Of a stretch of DNA of 64,000 bases, positions 27,373-35,244 are shown piece by piece. The stretch is from Bacillota bacterium (GTDB lineage: Bacteria > Bacillota > Clostridia > Acetivibrionales > DTU013), in assembly GCA_023412665.1 (NCBI GenBank), contig JAEZCA010000023.1, positions 25,940 to 89,939 on the forward strand, given 5' to 3'. The position numbers and the translations under genes were made by a program. Position 1 is the stretch's first letter; each line of letters opens with the position of its first letter. The notes under the pieces are model-generated. The model saw nothing but the letters and a program-made list of their open reading frames with translations. It did no database searches and was not told the DNA's origin.

Positions 27373-27822
27373 ATGTTCGGATTGGTACCATTTAGCAGAA
27401 AAAACGGAATGTCGGTGAGAAATGATTTCCTGGATCTGAACAGCCTTTTTGATAATTTCTTTAATGATTCCTTCACGACAGGCTTTTTCCAGGCATCACA
27501 TCCCATTAAGGCCGATATCCGCGAGACAGAGAAGGAGTACATCATTGAGGCTGATATGCCCGGCGTAAAAAAGGAAGACATCAGGCTCGAGCTCAGGGAC
27601 GGCGTACTTACCGTCGGCGTAGAGCACAGTGACGAAGCGGAGGAGAAGAGGGAGAACTATATCAGGAAGGAAAGAAGGTATGGTTCATACTGCAGAAGCT
27701 TCCAGGTAGACGGCGTCAAGCAGGAAGATGTAACGGCGGCATACAATGACGGCGTACTCATTGTGAACCTGCCCAAGACAGAGGAAACAAAGCCCAGGAC
27801 CCACAGGATCGATATCAACTAG
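27373..27822 (+). CDS. Hsp20/alpha-crystallin small heat-shock protein
   Basis: 149 residues, a normal length for Hsp18-type clostridial chaperones that hold unfolding proteins in soluble oligomers. The alpha-crystallin domain runs from about residue 40 to 140 (EADMPGVKKEDIRLELRDG, then the conserved AAYNDGVLIVNLPK near the end). The start ATG at 27373 has GGAGGTG 7 bases upstream. Two CtsR boxes upstream predict repression by CtsR and induction by heat or protein stress. A strong terminator follows. Monocistronic. Confidence 0.96.
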   Translation: MFGLVPFSRKNGMSVRNDFLDLNSLFDNFFNDSFTTGFFQASHPIKADIRETEKEYIIEADMPGVKKEDIRLELRDGVLTVGVEHSDEAEEKRENYIRKERRYGSYCRSFQVDGVKQEDVTAAYNDGVLIVNLPKTEETKPRTHRIDIN

Positions 27823-27868
27823 ACTTAAGAGGACATCCTCGTAAAATCTTATACAACCCCCATTTTAC

Positions 27869-27900
27869 CGGCATATGGCGCTTCACCATATGCCGTTTTC
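27869..27900 (+). terminator. Rho-independent terminator of the Hsp20 gene
   Basis: A perfect 10-bp stem, CGGCATATGG (27869-27878) with CCATATGCCG (27886-27895), 7-base loop, followed by TTTT. Confidence 0.85.
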
Positions 27901-27901
27901 T

Positions 27902-27978
27902 AGGGGACACTTCTCGACTGCTTGGAATTGATTTATCAATTGCCAATCCGAAATACCCCTTGCAGAGGAGTGTCCCCT
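27902..27978. repeat. GGGGACAC inverted repeat, copy 1
   Basis: AGGGGACACTTCTC (27902-27915) pairs with GAGGAGTGTCCCCT (27965-27978) with one G-T pair. A related inverted repeat is at 58318-58368, and half-like GGGGACA/TGTCCCC motifs occur near 27149 and 38152. It lies between the convergent Hsp20 and O-antigen ligase genes. Confidence 0.6.
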
Positions 27979-29396
27979 TACCTCTTACCTGCTATTTTCA
28001 CGGAGGCAAGTATTACGGAGATATTGATCCAGAACAGGAACATTATGCGGGTGAAGAAAAAAACGTGGTCGGCAAGACCCATGGTCAGTAGGCCCGCGGC
28101 GCCTGCCAGGGCGGCAAACATTATCTTTCCCGTTTCGGGGTCTTTCTTTTTTATCATTGCCTCGAATGCATTTCGCACCATCCGAAATATGATGAGCAGG
28201 AAGCTCAGCAGAGCAGCCAGACCGGCTTCAAGCCAAAGCTGCAGGTACAGTATATGCGAGTGTGCTACTTTTGTGAGCCCGAAGGTCTTGTAACGCTGGA
28301 ATATGGTAGATACAACGCCGGGCCCAAGGCCTACGCCTGTTGTCCAGTAATCCTTCAGCATGGGCATTGATGAGGCGAAGATCTTGCTCCTGTATCCTAT
28401 TGAGCTGTCCTGTCCGCTGAATATCGTCATAATCCTGTTTGTTATCCATGAGGGCAGGAACGGTATCGCTATAAGGCCAATGATAAATATGACAGGAATG
28501 AATTTCATGTTCCAGAAAAATACGAATACGAGTGCCGCTGCCGCAAGAGCGATCCATGACGATCTTGAGCCTGTCTTGAACAGCACTGTGATTACCGGCA
28601 TGAGAGCAATGAACCACGCTGCTTTCTTGAGGATAGATTTCTCGTTGAATATTAGGGCTATAAAAAACGGTATCGTCAGTACCAGCATTTCTCCATAAAC
28701 GTTGGCGTTGCCCATCGTAGAATACACCCTGCCGCCAAGGTCGGGGTTCAGCGTAAGGTCGGTGGTAGACGGATCGACAGCGATACCTGTCACCTTCCAT
28801 TGATAAATCCCATAAAGGGCGGTTAAAAATGTCCCGGCGGCAATGAACCTGATAAGCATGATCAACTTTTCCTTTGAATCAACAGTGCTGACTATTATGA
28901 TCATAAATATGAAAGCAACTATGTAATGGACCAGATAGCGCAGGCTTTCGCCGGGGAATAAGGATGTGGCTGCGGCTGTTGCTATGCTTACAAAGAACAG
29001 TAACACAGAATAATCTATTGAGGGTGTCTCTATAAGACTCTTCCTGTTTATCATCAGGCGCAGGAAGAATAATGCCGACAGTCCTGCTGTAAGCATCACT
29101 CCGTATTTGTTCTGCCATATGTGGTACGGAACCATCATGAATATTATCAGTACAAGTCCGATAACAAGATGCAGATTTTCTGTCACGTAACGCAGCAGCT
29201 TGATAGCATAGCTATTTTCGAACATGGTTTCCCATCTGCTGTAAATCGCTTTGAGCAGTTTGCCCGGGAAATTGACAATGGTATGCAGGATATGCAGGAG
29301 CAAGCTGTCGGACCAGCTTTGCTGCGATTTGTCCGGGCCTCGGAAATACGAAAGGACCAGACTGCTCTCTATTGTGTTTTTTATTAAATCCTTCAT
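27978..29396 (-). CDS. O-antigen ligase family membrane protein (Wzy_C)
   Basis: 472 residues with about 11-12 membrane helices and a large loop of the Wzy/WaaL type (IYQWKVTGIAVDPSTTD through STMGNANVYGEML, then HSHILYLQLWLEAG near the C-terminus). These proteins polymerise or ligate surface glycans outside the membrane. It is the last gene of a minus-strand unit with a GT4 glycosyltransferase and two DUF4330 proteins; only 14 bases separate it from the gene before it. In a Gram-positive cell it would act on a wall-linked or S-layer-linked polysaccharide (inference). Confidence 0.88.
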   Translation of the reverse strand: MKDLIKNTIESSLVLSYFRGPDKSQQSWSDSLLLHILHTIVNFPGKLLKAIYSRWETMFENSYAIKLLRYVTENLHLVIGLVLIIFMMVPYHIWQNKYGVMLTAGLSALFFLRLMINRKSLIETPSIDYSVLLFFVSIATAAATSLFPGESLRYLVHYIVAFIFMIIIVSTVDSKEKLIMLIRFIAAGTFLTALYGIYQWKVTGIAVDPSTTDLTLNPDLGGRVYSTMGNANVYGEMLVLTIPFFIALIFNEKSILKKAAWFIALMPVITVLFKTGSRSSWIALAAAALVFVFFWNMKFIPVIFIIGLIAIPFLPSWITNRIMTIFSGQDSSIGYRSKIFASSMPMLKDYWTTGVGLGPGVVSTIFQRYKTFGLTKVAHSHILYLQLWLEAGLAALLSFLLIIFRMVRNAFEAMIKKKDPETGKIMFAALAGAAGLLTMGLADHVFFFTRIMFLFWINISVILASVKIAGKR

Positions 29397-29410
29397 AATC
29401 CTTTTCCTTA

Positions 29411-29884
29411 TCAGTCAGCTTTCTCTATTTTCGATATCCTTCCGTCCTTCAGGAGGCTGTTCCCTGCATACAGTGACAGGGTCTGCCCGACATAATAGAG
29501 GGATTTGTCTATGGATACGCCGTTGCTGTTCATCGTGCCCATTGTTTCCATTGTCAGGTTCAGTGAAGAATAGCCTTCTCTGGGCGAGGCTACGAATTCG
29601 CCTGAATCCCTGGCAGCCCAGAATATTGACTCGCCGCGTTCGATACCGGTAACCTTGCCGAAGTTGGAGCTCTGTATGGTTTCTCTTACCGGATCGCCTT
29701 CCTTTATTGAATCAATGGTACAGTCAGGAGTGCTTTCAAGATAAAATGTCACGATTATTTTTTCCTGGGCTGCAGCCGGAGCGCCTACCTTTGCTTTTGC
29801 AAATTTGCCCGAGATACCTACGACACCTATGATTACTATTGCAATGAGAGCTATCGTTATCCATGTGGATTTTTTTCTAAACAT
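29411..29884 (-). CDS. DUF4330-like membrane-anchored protein (paralogue B)
   Basis: 157 residues. One N-terminal membrane helix (about 6-26) is followed by a beta-rich external domain. It is a clear paralogue of the next gene upstream: both have GDPVxE, NFGKV, an EGYSS or DGYSS core and YYxGQ in the same order. The start was set at ATG 29884 after AAGGTGGG. DUF4330 proteins have no known activity but often sit in polysaccharide loci. A role in export or assembly with the O-antigen ligase-like protein is inferred from operon position only. Confidence 0.8.
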   Translation of the reverse strand: MFRKKSTWITIALIAIVIIGVVGISGKFAKAKVGAPAAAQEKIIVTFYLESTPDCTIDSIKEGDPVRETIQSSNFGKVTGIERGESIFWAARDSGEFVASPREGYSSLNLTMETMGTMNSNGVSIDKSLYYVGQTLSLYAGNSLLKDGRISKIEKAD

Positions 29885-29897
29885 TAATAATCCCACC

Positions 29898-30392
29898 TTA
29901 TTGATTTATTTGTTCGGCGCCTTCCACCCTTGCGTACAAGGTCGAGGTGCCGACTCTGATGACAAGAATCTGTCCGATGTAGTATTTGACGCCGCTGATT
30001 GTGAGCCCCGATGAGGTTACGGTTCCCGGAGCGTCTACTGTGAGTTTCACGGATGAGTAGCCGTCCCTTCCTGCTTCTACCTGTCTGCCATCCTGGTCAG
30101 CTCCCCAGTTGACCGGATCACCGATCTCTATTTCGGATACCTTACCGAAGTTAACGTTCTGGAAGGATTCAGATACAGGGTCACCGGGCTTGATATTTGA
30201 AACTGTGAATGTATTCGCCTCTTCCTGGTACAGCGTCAGAAGCATCTTGTTTTCAGCCCCACCAGTGGTTTTTTCAGGTGAGAACACTCCGAATTTGTTC
30301 ATGGCGAATACTGCTGCAGCCAGAATTATTACTATAAAAAAAAGGTCGATTATATTTATTTTGCCGAACAGCCTGCCGTTTTTATCGATCAT
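29898..30392 (-). CDS. DUF4330 membrane-anchored protein (paralogue A)
   Basis: 164 residues. The N-terminus LFGKINIIDLFFIVIIL is the DUF4330 hallmark: a short cytoplasmic lead into a single membrane helix. The rest is a beta-rich outside domain with GDPVSE, NFGKV, RDGYSSVKL and YYIGQ. The start at 30392 follows AAAGGAGA; nine extra in-frame residues upstream lack a ribosome site. It is 13 bases from its paralogue, so the pair arose by tandem duplication and is co-expressed. Function unknown. Confidence 0.84.
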   Translation of the reverse strand: MIDKNGRLFGKINIIDLFFIVIILAAAVFAMNKFGVFSPEKTTGGAENKMLLTLYQEEANTFTVSNIKPGDPVSESFQNVNFGKVSEIEIGDPVNWGADQDGRQVEAGRDGYSSVKLTVDAPGTVTSSGLTISGVKYYIGQILVIRVGTSTLYARVEGAEQINQ

Positions 30393-30468
30393 TCCTGTCT
30401 CCTTTCCTGTTTGCTGCATTTTCTATATAACGAGGCGAAGGATGGACCCTCGCTCACATCTATACGTA

Positions 30469-30491
30469 TTTTCAGCCCTTTAGGCTGAAAA
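30469..30491 (-). terminator. Stem-loop after the GT4 gene
   Basis: TTTTCAGCC (30469-30477) pairs with GGCTGAAAA (30483-30491), 9 bp with a 5-base loop. On the minus strand it lies downstream of the glycosyltransferase and ends in TTTT-rich bases within the stem. It may partly separate it from the DUF4330 genes. Confidence 0.5.
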
Positions 30492-30584
30492 ATGCTTGGT
30501 GGCGGACACTATTTTGCTTTTAGGTGTCGAGCATATCTCCCGCCTCGTTGAAACACTGCTGATGTAAGAAAACTTTTCTACTAA

Positions 30585-30610
30585 GCGTAATTTGCAAAGC
30601 AAATTATCGC
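30585..30610. repeat. 26-bp dispersed palindromic repeat, copy 2
   Basis: GCGTAATTTGC-AAA-GCAAATTATCGC, a better palindrome than copy 1 at 9561-9586 (24/26 identical). It lies in the 240-base gap between the GT4 gene and the DUF4330 gene. Confidence 0.6.
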
Positions 30611-30632
30611 GTAACGAAAAATTTTCTTTAAA

Positions 30633-31748
30633 TTATGTGCTATAAAGATTATATGTTTCATATGCTGTTTTATCAAGGCTGAAGTGGTCGCGGACAGCAG
30701 ACAGGCCATTCTGGGCATATTGCCTGCGCAAGGGCTCATTTGAGGCCAGCAGTGCTATGCTGTCCGCATATCCCTTGATATCACCGAAATCCACCAGTAT
30801 GCCGTTGCCGTGCTCTTTATTAACAATTTCCGCTGTGCCTCCGCTGGCTGTCGTTATCACCGGGAGCCCCGAGGCCATGGCTTCAAGTATCGCGATCCCG
30901 AAGGCCTCACTTTTTGAATGGGCAATGAATATATCGGAGTTTTTGAGTAACTCTCTAACATTATTCACATACCCTGTAAAAATAATGCTGCTTTCAAGGT
31001 TGTATTTTTTTGCTTTTTCCTTTATTTCACCAAGCAGCGGCCCGTCAGCAGCAAGAATGAACCTGCATTTTTTTTCGGACAGAGAATATTTTTGCAGATT
31101 GTCATTGAAATATCTGATGACTTCTATAATAAAATCATGGCCTTTTTCGGGTGAAAATCTTGAATCGGATGTAATAACAAGCTCATTACTGTCAATGCCC
31201 AGGCTCTTTCTAAAAGAGCTTTCAATAGGCTGACCGCAATCACCCCATTCATCGGGATCGACTCCGTTATGTATCATTGAGATCCTGTCTTCCCTGATGC
31301 CCTCACTGATCAGGCTGTCCTGTACATGACGGCTGACCGCGATTATCCTGTAGTTGAAGCTGGTGAATATCCTGTTGGCAAGCACTACCTGCTTTGAGTT
31401 TTCAAGGAGCATGTGCCGCGTGTTTATCAGCCGGATGTTGTTTCCGGCCATTTTTGACAGGGCGCCGATGTAGTTTTCTCTGAGAAAATGTGTATGGACC
31501 GTTTTTATAGCCAGGTCTTGGCATATTTTTTTCAGCCGGAGAGCTGCCTTTATGTCGAAAGGGCTGTCCATGCGAAGCGGCAGCAGGCTGACGCCCAGCT
31601 CTTCAAAGGCGCCTCTGCCGGGGCCGTCCTGTGAATACGCTATATAAAACTCGCATGTTTTGCCATGGAGCTTTTTTGCCAGAGAGTATATGTATTTTTC
31701 CGTTCCGCCGTTTCCAAGGTAATTCAGCATGTGGAGCACCTTGTGCAT
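30633..31748 (-). CDS. Glycosyltransferase family 4
   Basis: 371 residues with the GT-B fold of GT4 retaining glycosyltransferases. The N-terminal nucleotide-free lobe starts MLNYLGNGGTEKYIYSLAK. The C-terminal lobe has SRFSPEKGHDFII, IFTGYVNNVRELLKNSDIFI and the EX7E-type donor site SEAFGIAILEAMASGLPVI. It would transfer a sugar from a nucleotide donor to a lipid-linked glycan in the cytoplasm. It starts after GGAGGAGG and heads the minus-strand polysaccharide unit, divergent from the FrhB-like gene. Confidence 0.93.
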   Translation of the reverse strand: MHKVLHMLNYLGNGGTEKYIYSLAKKLHGKTCEFYIAYSQDGPGRGAFEELGVSLLPLRMDSPFDIKAALRLKKICQDLAIKTVHTHFLRENYIGALSKMAGNNIRLINTRHMLLENSKQVVLANRIFTSFNYRIIAVSRHVQDSLISEGIREDRISMIHNGVDPDEWGDCGQPIESSFRKSLGIDSNELVITSDSRFSPEKGHDFIIEVIRYFNDNLQKYSLSEKKCRFILAADGPLLGEIKEKAKKYNLESSIIFTGYVNNVRELLKNSDIFIAHSKSEAFGIAILEAMASGLPVITTASGGTAEIVNKEHGNGILVDFGDIKGYADSIALLASNEPLRRQYAQNGLSAVRDHFSLDKTAYETYNLYST

Positions 31749-31891
31749 CCTGCCTCCTCCTCCCGGGTCATCTCTTTTGTCAACAGCATCATTTTATCAC
31801 ATGGCGTATACTGAGTCGAGGATATCATCAAACTGAAACATCACAAGTGAATGAAATTTTTCTGCAATCAATAAATTTCATTTAAAAGAAG

Positions 31892-31900
31892 TGTTATAAT
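31892..31900 (+). promoter_or_regulatory. Extended -10 promoter for the FrhB-like/pyruvyl transferase genes
   Basis: TGTTATAAT, a TGn extended -10 element with a perfect TATAAT, 50 bases before the start at 31951. The -35 region is poor. Confidence 0.5.
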
Positions 31901-31950
31901 TAACTTGAATTGCTTCGTATCCCAATCTATACAGGAAGGATGCACACAGT

Positions 31951-33120
31951 ATGAAATCGATTGTTACAGACAGCCGTTCATGTACAGGCTGCTCGGCCTG
32001 CAGCCAGGTATGTCCGATGGGTGCTGTCGCTATGAAGGAAAATGATGAGGGGTTCTTGTATCCCTTCATTGATGAGGATAAATGTAATGACTGCGGTTTG
32101 TGCATAAGGACTTGCCCCGTGAACAGGGCAACAGGTGTGGACATAGCAGCGCATGGCGCAGGTAAAGCGGCCTTTGCCTGCTATACAAAAAATGACGAGG
32201 TCAGAGCTAAAAGCTCATCCGGAGGCGTTTTTTCACAGCTTGCAGCTAAAGCTCTCGAGAAAAAGGGAGTTGTATTCGGAGCGGGTTTCGACAGCGATTT
32301 TCGTGTAAGGCATAGCTATATAGAAAATATTGAAGAACTTGATGGGCTGAGAAGGTCGAAATATGTGCAAAGCGACATAGCCAACACCTTCAAAGAGGCA
32401 AAGAAATTTCTGCAGGAAGGAAGACACATACTTTTTTGCGGGACACCCTGCCAGATAGCAGGACTCAAGGCCTTCCTGGGGAAGGACTATGAGAGACTCA
32501 TCACCTGCGACCTGGCCTGCTTCGGAGTGCCATCCCCCAGAGTGTGGAGGATGTATTTGGATCACCTTGAAATGAAAAACAGCGGCAAGACCCAGGCAGT
32601 TTCATTCAGGGACAAATCCGGAGGGTGGAAGGATTACCGGATGGATATCGGTTTCAAAAACGGTGCCAAATATCAGGTACAGGCAAAGAAGGAGCTTTAC
32701 TTCATCGGCTTCGGAAAGAATATACTCAGCAGAAGCTCATGCTTCGACTGCAGATTCAGAGTATGGAATTCCGGCGCGGATATAACGCTGGCTGACTTCT
32801 GGGGGATCGAGAAAATGGGCGGTATCATCGAGGACGACAACAGGGGAGTTTCGTTGGTAATTACCCATAGTACTGCAGGAGAAGCAGCCTTGAAGGAAAT
32901 CACGGACGATGTGTACATCAGCGCGTGTGATATAAATGAAGCTGTAAAATATAATCCAAGGCTTGTTTCATCGGCCGCGGAACCGGCGGGCAGAAGAGCC
33001 TTCTTTGAGGATATGGCTAAGGGCTGTGACTTCGACACACTGAGGAGAAAGTACATGGATAACACAAGCGTAAAATACAAGATAAAATGCATGCTCAAAC
33101 GTATGCTGGGCAAAGGCTGA
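31951..33120 (+). CDS. FrhB-like ferredoxin/flavin protein (F420H2-dehydrogenase beta family)
   Basis: 389 residues. The N-terminus carries two 4Fe-4S motifs (CTGCSACSQVCP at about 11-22 and CNDCGLCIRTCP at about 46-57). The C-terminal region belongs to the coenzyme F420 hydrogenase/dehydrogenase beta-subunit family (SSGGVFSQLA, FCGTPCQIAGL, FRVWNSGADITLADFWG). In Firmicutes such proteins are commonly paired with polysaccharide pyruvyl transferases, as here. A redox step in sugar modification is likely; the real electron carrier is unknown and F420 should not be assumed. Confidence 0.88.
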   Translation: MKSIVTDSRSCTGCSACSQVCPMGAVAMKENDEGFLYPFIDEDKCNDCGLCIRTCPVNRATGVDIAAHGAGKAAFACYTKNDEVRAKSSSGGVFSQLAAKALEKKGVVFGAGFDSDFRVRHSYIENIEELDGLRRSKYVQSDIANTFKEAKKFLQEGRHILFCGTPCQIAGLKAFLGKDYERLITCDLACFGVPSPRVWRMYLDHLEMKNSGKTQAVSFRDKSGGWKDYRMDIGFKNGAKYQVQAKKELYFIGFGKNILSRSSCFDCRFRVWNSGADITLADFWGIEKMGGIIEDDNRGVSLVITHSTAGEAALKEITDDVYISACDINEAVKYNPRLVSSAAEPAGRRAFFEDMAKGCDFDTLRRKYMDNTSVKYKIKCMLKRMLGKG

Positions 33121-33152
33121 AGGTTAAAGATTAGAAACGGAAGGTGATTTTT

Positions 33153-34283
33153 GTGAAAGCCGGTATCTTGACATTCCATTATGCGCATCACTATGGAGCC
33201 CAGCTTCAGGCGTACGCTCTTATGAGAGCGATATCGCTGCTGGGAATGCAATGTGAGATCATAAATTATGTAAGGAAGGACAACATCGAGGGGAGCAGAC
33301 TTTTCAGAAAAGGGCTTTCTGCCGGCTCCCTCTTGTCAAATGCCAATACGCTTTTGAATTATGGAAAGCTTAAAAAAAGGCGTGACAGATTCGACCGGTT
33401 TGTGCAGAACGAGATGAAGCTTTCTCCCAAATTCTACGGTTCATATGAGGAGCTTTGCTCAGACCCTCCCGAATATGAGGCTTATGTCTGCGGCAGCGAC
33501 CAGGTATGGAATCCACTAATTTTCGGCGAGAAAACCTATGACCCGGCATTTTTCGCTGAATTTGCGAAATCTGGAAGGCGTGTGGCGTACGCGCCAAGCT
33601 TCGGTATCAGTTCGATACCTGAGGACAAAAGAGAACTGCTGAAAAAATATATAGACAGGTTTGAGCATCTTTCTGTCAGGGAAAAGCAGGGAGAGAGAAT
33701 TTTACGGGAGGTGACGGGAAGAGATTCCATCACTGTTCTTGACCCTACATTGCTGCTGACCATGGACGAATGGAGTGCTCTTGCTGCTCCACCTGATATC
33801 TCTGAACCGTATATTCTGTGCTATTTTATTACCGATGCCAGGAAGTATGCGGGGTATGTACAGGCTGTTTCCGAAAAATACAAGCTGCCTGTGGTATCGC
33901 TTTGCGGCTCCAGGAGAGTTGTACCTCAGACAAGGTTCAAGATTCTGAACGCAGGCCCCCGGGAATTTCTCGGACTGTTTGCAGGAGCGGCGTGCGTATT
34001 GACAGACTCCTTCCACGGTACTGTTTTTTCACTAAATTTCAACAAGGAGTTTTACTGCTTCGAGTCCTCCGCAAACTCTGAAAAGGCTGTCAATTCAAGA
34101 CTCCATAATATATTGGACAAGGTAGGGCTGGTTTCACGTATATTTTCATCGGCAGCTGATACAAAGGAGTTTTGCGGCTTAGTAAAAAATAGTGCTGCGG
34201 GGATAGATTACCCGGAAGTCGGGCAGGCCCTCGCAAAGGAGCGCGGCATATCACTCAAATACCTGAAGGATTCCTTGCAATAG
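33153..34283 (+). CDS. Polysaccharide pyruvyl transferase family protein
   Basis: 376 residues of the CsaB/WcaK-like family, which adds ketal-linked pyruvate to surface sugars from phosphoenolpyruvate. Recognised features are the start AGILTFHYAHHYGAQLQAYA, YVCGSDQVWNP, APSFGIS and the late DSFHGTVFSLNF, where the conserved histidine lies. The GTG start at 33153 follows GGAAGGTG; an in-frame GTG 9 bases earlier overlaps that site. It follows the FrhB-like gene by 32 bases. Pyruvylated wall polysaccharides anchor SLH-domain proteins in many Firmicutes, a possible role here. Confidence 0.92.
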   Translation: MKAGILTFHYAHHYGAQLQAYALMRAISLLGMQCEIINYVRKDNIEGSRLFRKGLSAGSLLSNANTLLNYGKLKKRRDRFDRFVQNEMKLSPKFYGSYEELCSDPPEYEAYVCGSDQVWNPLIFGEKTYDPAFFAEFAKSGRRVAYAPSFGISSIPEDKRELLKKYIDRFEHLSVREKQGERILREVTGRDSITVLDPTLLLTMDEWSALAAPPDISEPYILCYFITDARKYAGYVQAVSEKYKLPVVSLCGSRRVVPQTRFKILNAGPREFLGLFAGAACVLTDSFHGTVFSLNFNKEFYCFESSANSEKAVNSRLHNILDKVGLVSRIFSSAADTKEFCGLVKNSAAGIDYPEVGQALAKERGISLKYLKDSLQ

Positions 34284-34468
34284 CTTTCATTATGAGGTTC
34301 TTATGCCGATATATATTATGTATATAGATACTGACAAACATCGGATATCTATATTATCAAGATCCTCAAGTTAATATTTTTCATTGTATATGCTTTTCGA
34401 AAATCCTATAATAGGCTTATATCGGCTATGCGGCGAATCTGTCTATGTGGCCGGGAGGTGATGGATGT

Positions 34469-35092
34469 ATGAGGCTGTTGCCTAAAAGATCGCGGGAAGG
34501 CAAAAAATTCGATACAAGGACACTGAGAAAGAACGATATATCGCTTCTTATTCTTGATGAACGCTGGAATAAGCTTTTTGTAAACACCCCCAAGAGCTCC
34601 TCCATCGAGCGCTGTGAACATAATCTGAAGGAACTGCTCAAGGAGGAGGCACGTCTAATAGCGGAGCAAAAGGAAATAGCATCTGCTAAGAAAATCCATA
34701 TGAACAGGATCATCAAACTTACGCCCGAGGTCTTCGAAAAGGATGATGAGACGGCGAAAAAGGAGATGCAGGACTCGGAGAGGGAAATAAAGAGAATCAA
34801 CAGCAGGGCAAAGCGTATAGAGGAGCTACTCGATGAAATGCCGGACAAAAAAAAGAAGGCAAATCTGGAGCTGCTGGAGGAGACTGTTAATATCGTATAT
34901 TACAAGATAGGCTCTGCCAGGAAAAGAGTGAAGGAGCTTGAAGAGCTGATCGAGGAAACAAGGTCAAGGCTTAAGGAATACATAGATGAGAAGGAAACAC
35001 TTTCACAGGATGATACCGACATCTACTCGTATTTCCATGACCTGCTGGGAGGCGAGGAGATTGAGAAGCTGGACAGAGAGTTCTTTGAGTAA
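34469..35092 (+). CDS. Conserved coiled-coil protein, function unknown
   Basis: 207 residues, strongly charged, mostly alpha-helical with long coiled coils (about 55-120 and 140-190), no membrane segment and no signal peptide. Not recognised as a named family. The start ATG at 34469 has GGAGGTG 8 bases upstream; an in-frame ATG at 34445 overlaps that site. It lies upstream of the NAD(P)HX repair gene and alr, separated by about 150 bases, so co-transcription is possible but not certain. Confidence 0.75.
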   Translation: MRLLPKRSREGKKFDTRTLRKNDISLLILDERWNKLFVNTPKSSSIERCEHNLKELLKEEARLIAEQKEIASAKKIHMNRIIKLTPEVFEKDDETAKKEMQDSEREIKRINSRAKRIEELLDEMPDKKKKANLELLEETVNIVYYKIGSARKRVKELEELIEETRSRLKEYIDEKETLSQDDTDIYSYFHDLLGGEEIEKLDREFFE

Positions 35093-35244
35093 TGCGCTGC
35101 GGAGAGAGAAGACGCTTCTTTTGATCGATGCGTCATCACGTTTAGGCGTGGGGCACGGAGTGTAGCGCAGGGCGAATTCATTTCGCCCGTAGCGAGGGGG
35201 TATTGGAGCATGCCCCCATTGGAAATTGAAAGAGGTATGGAAAA

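Noticed and set aside
35170..35188. GGGCGAA/TTCGCCC hairpin before nnr as a terminator
   Set aside because: Short stem and no T-run; may be chance.
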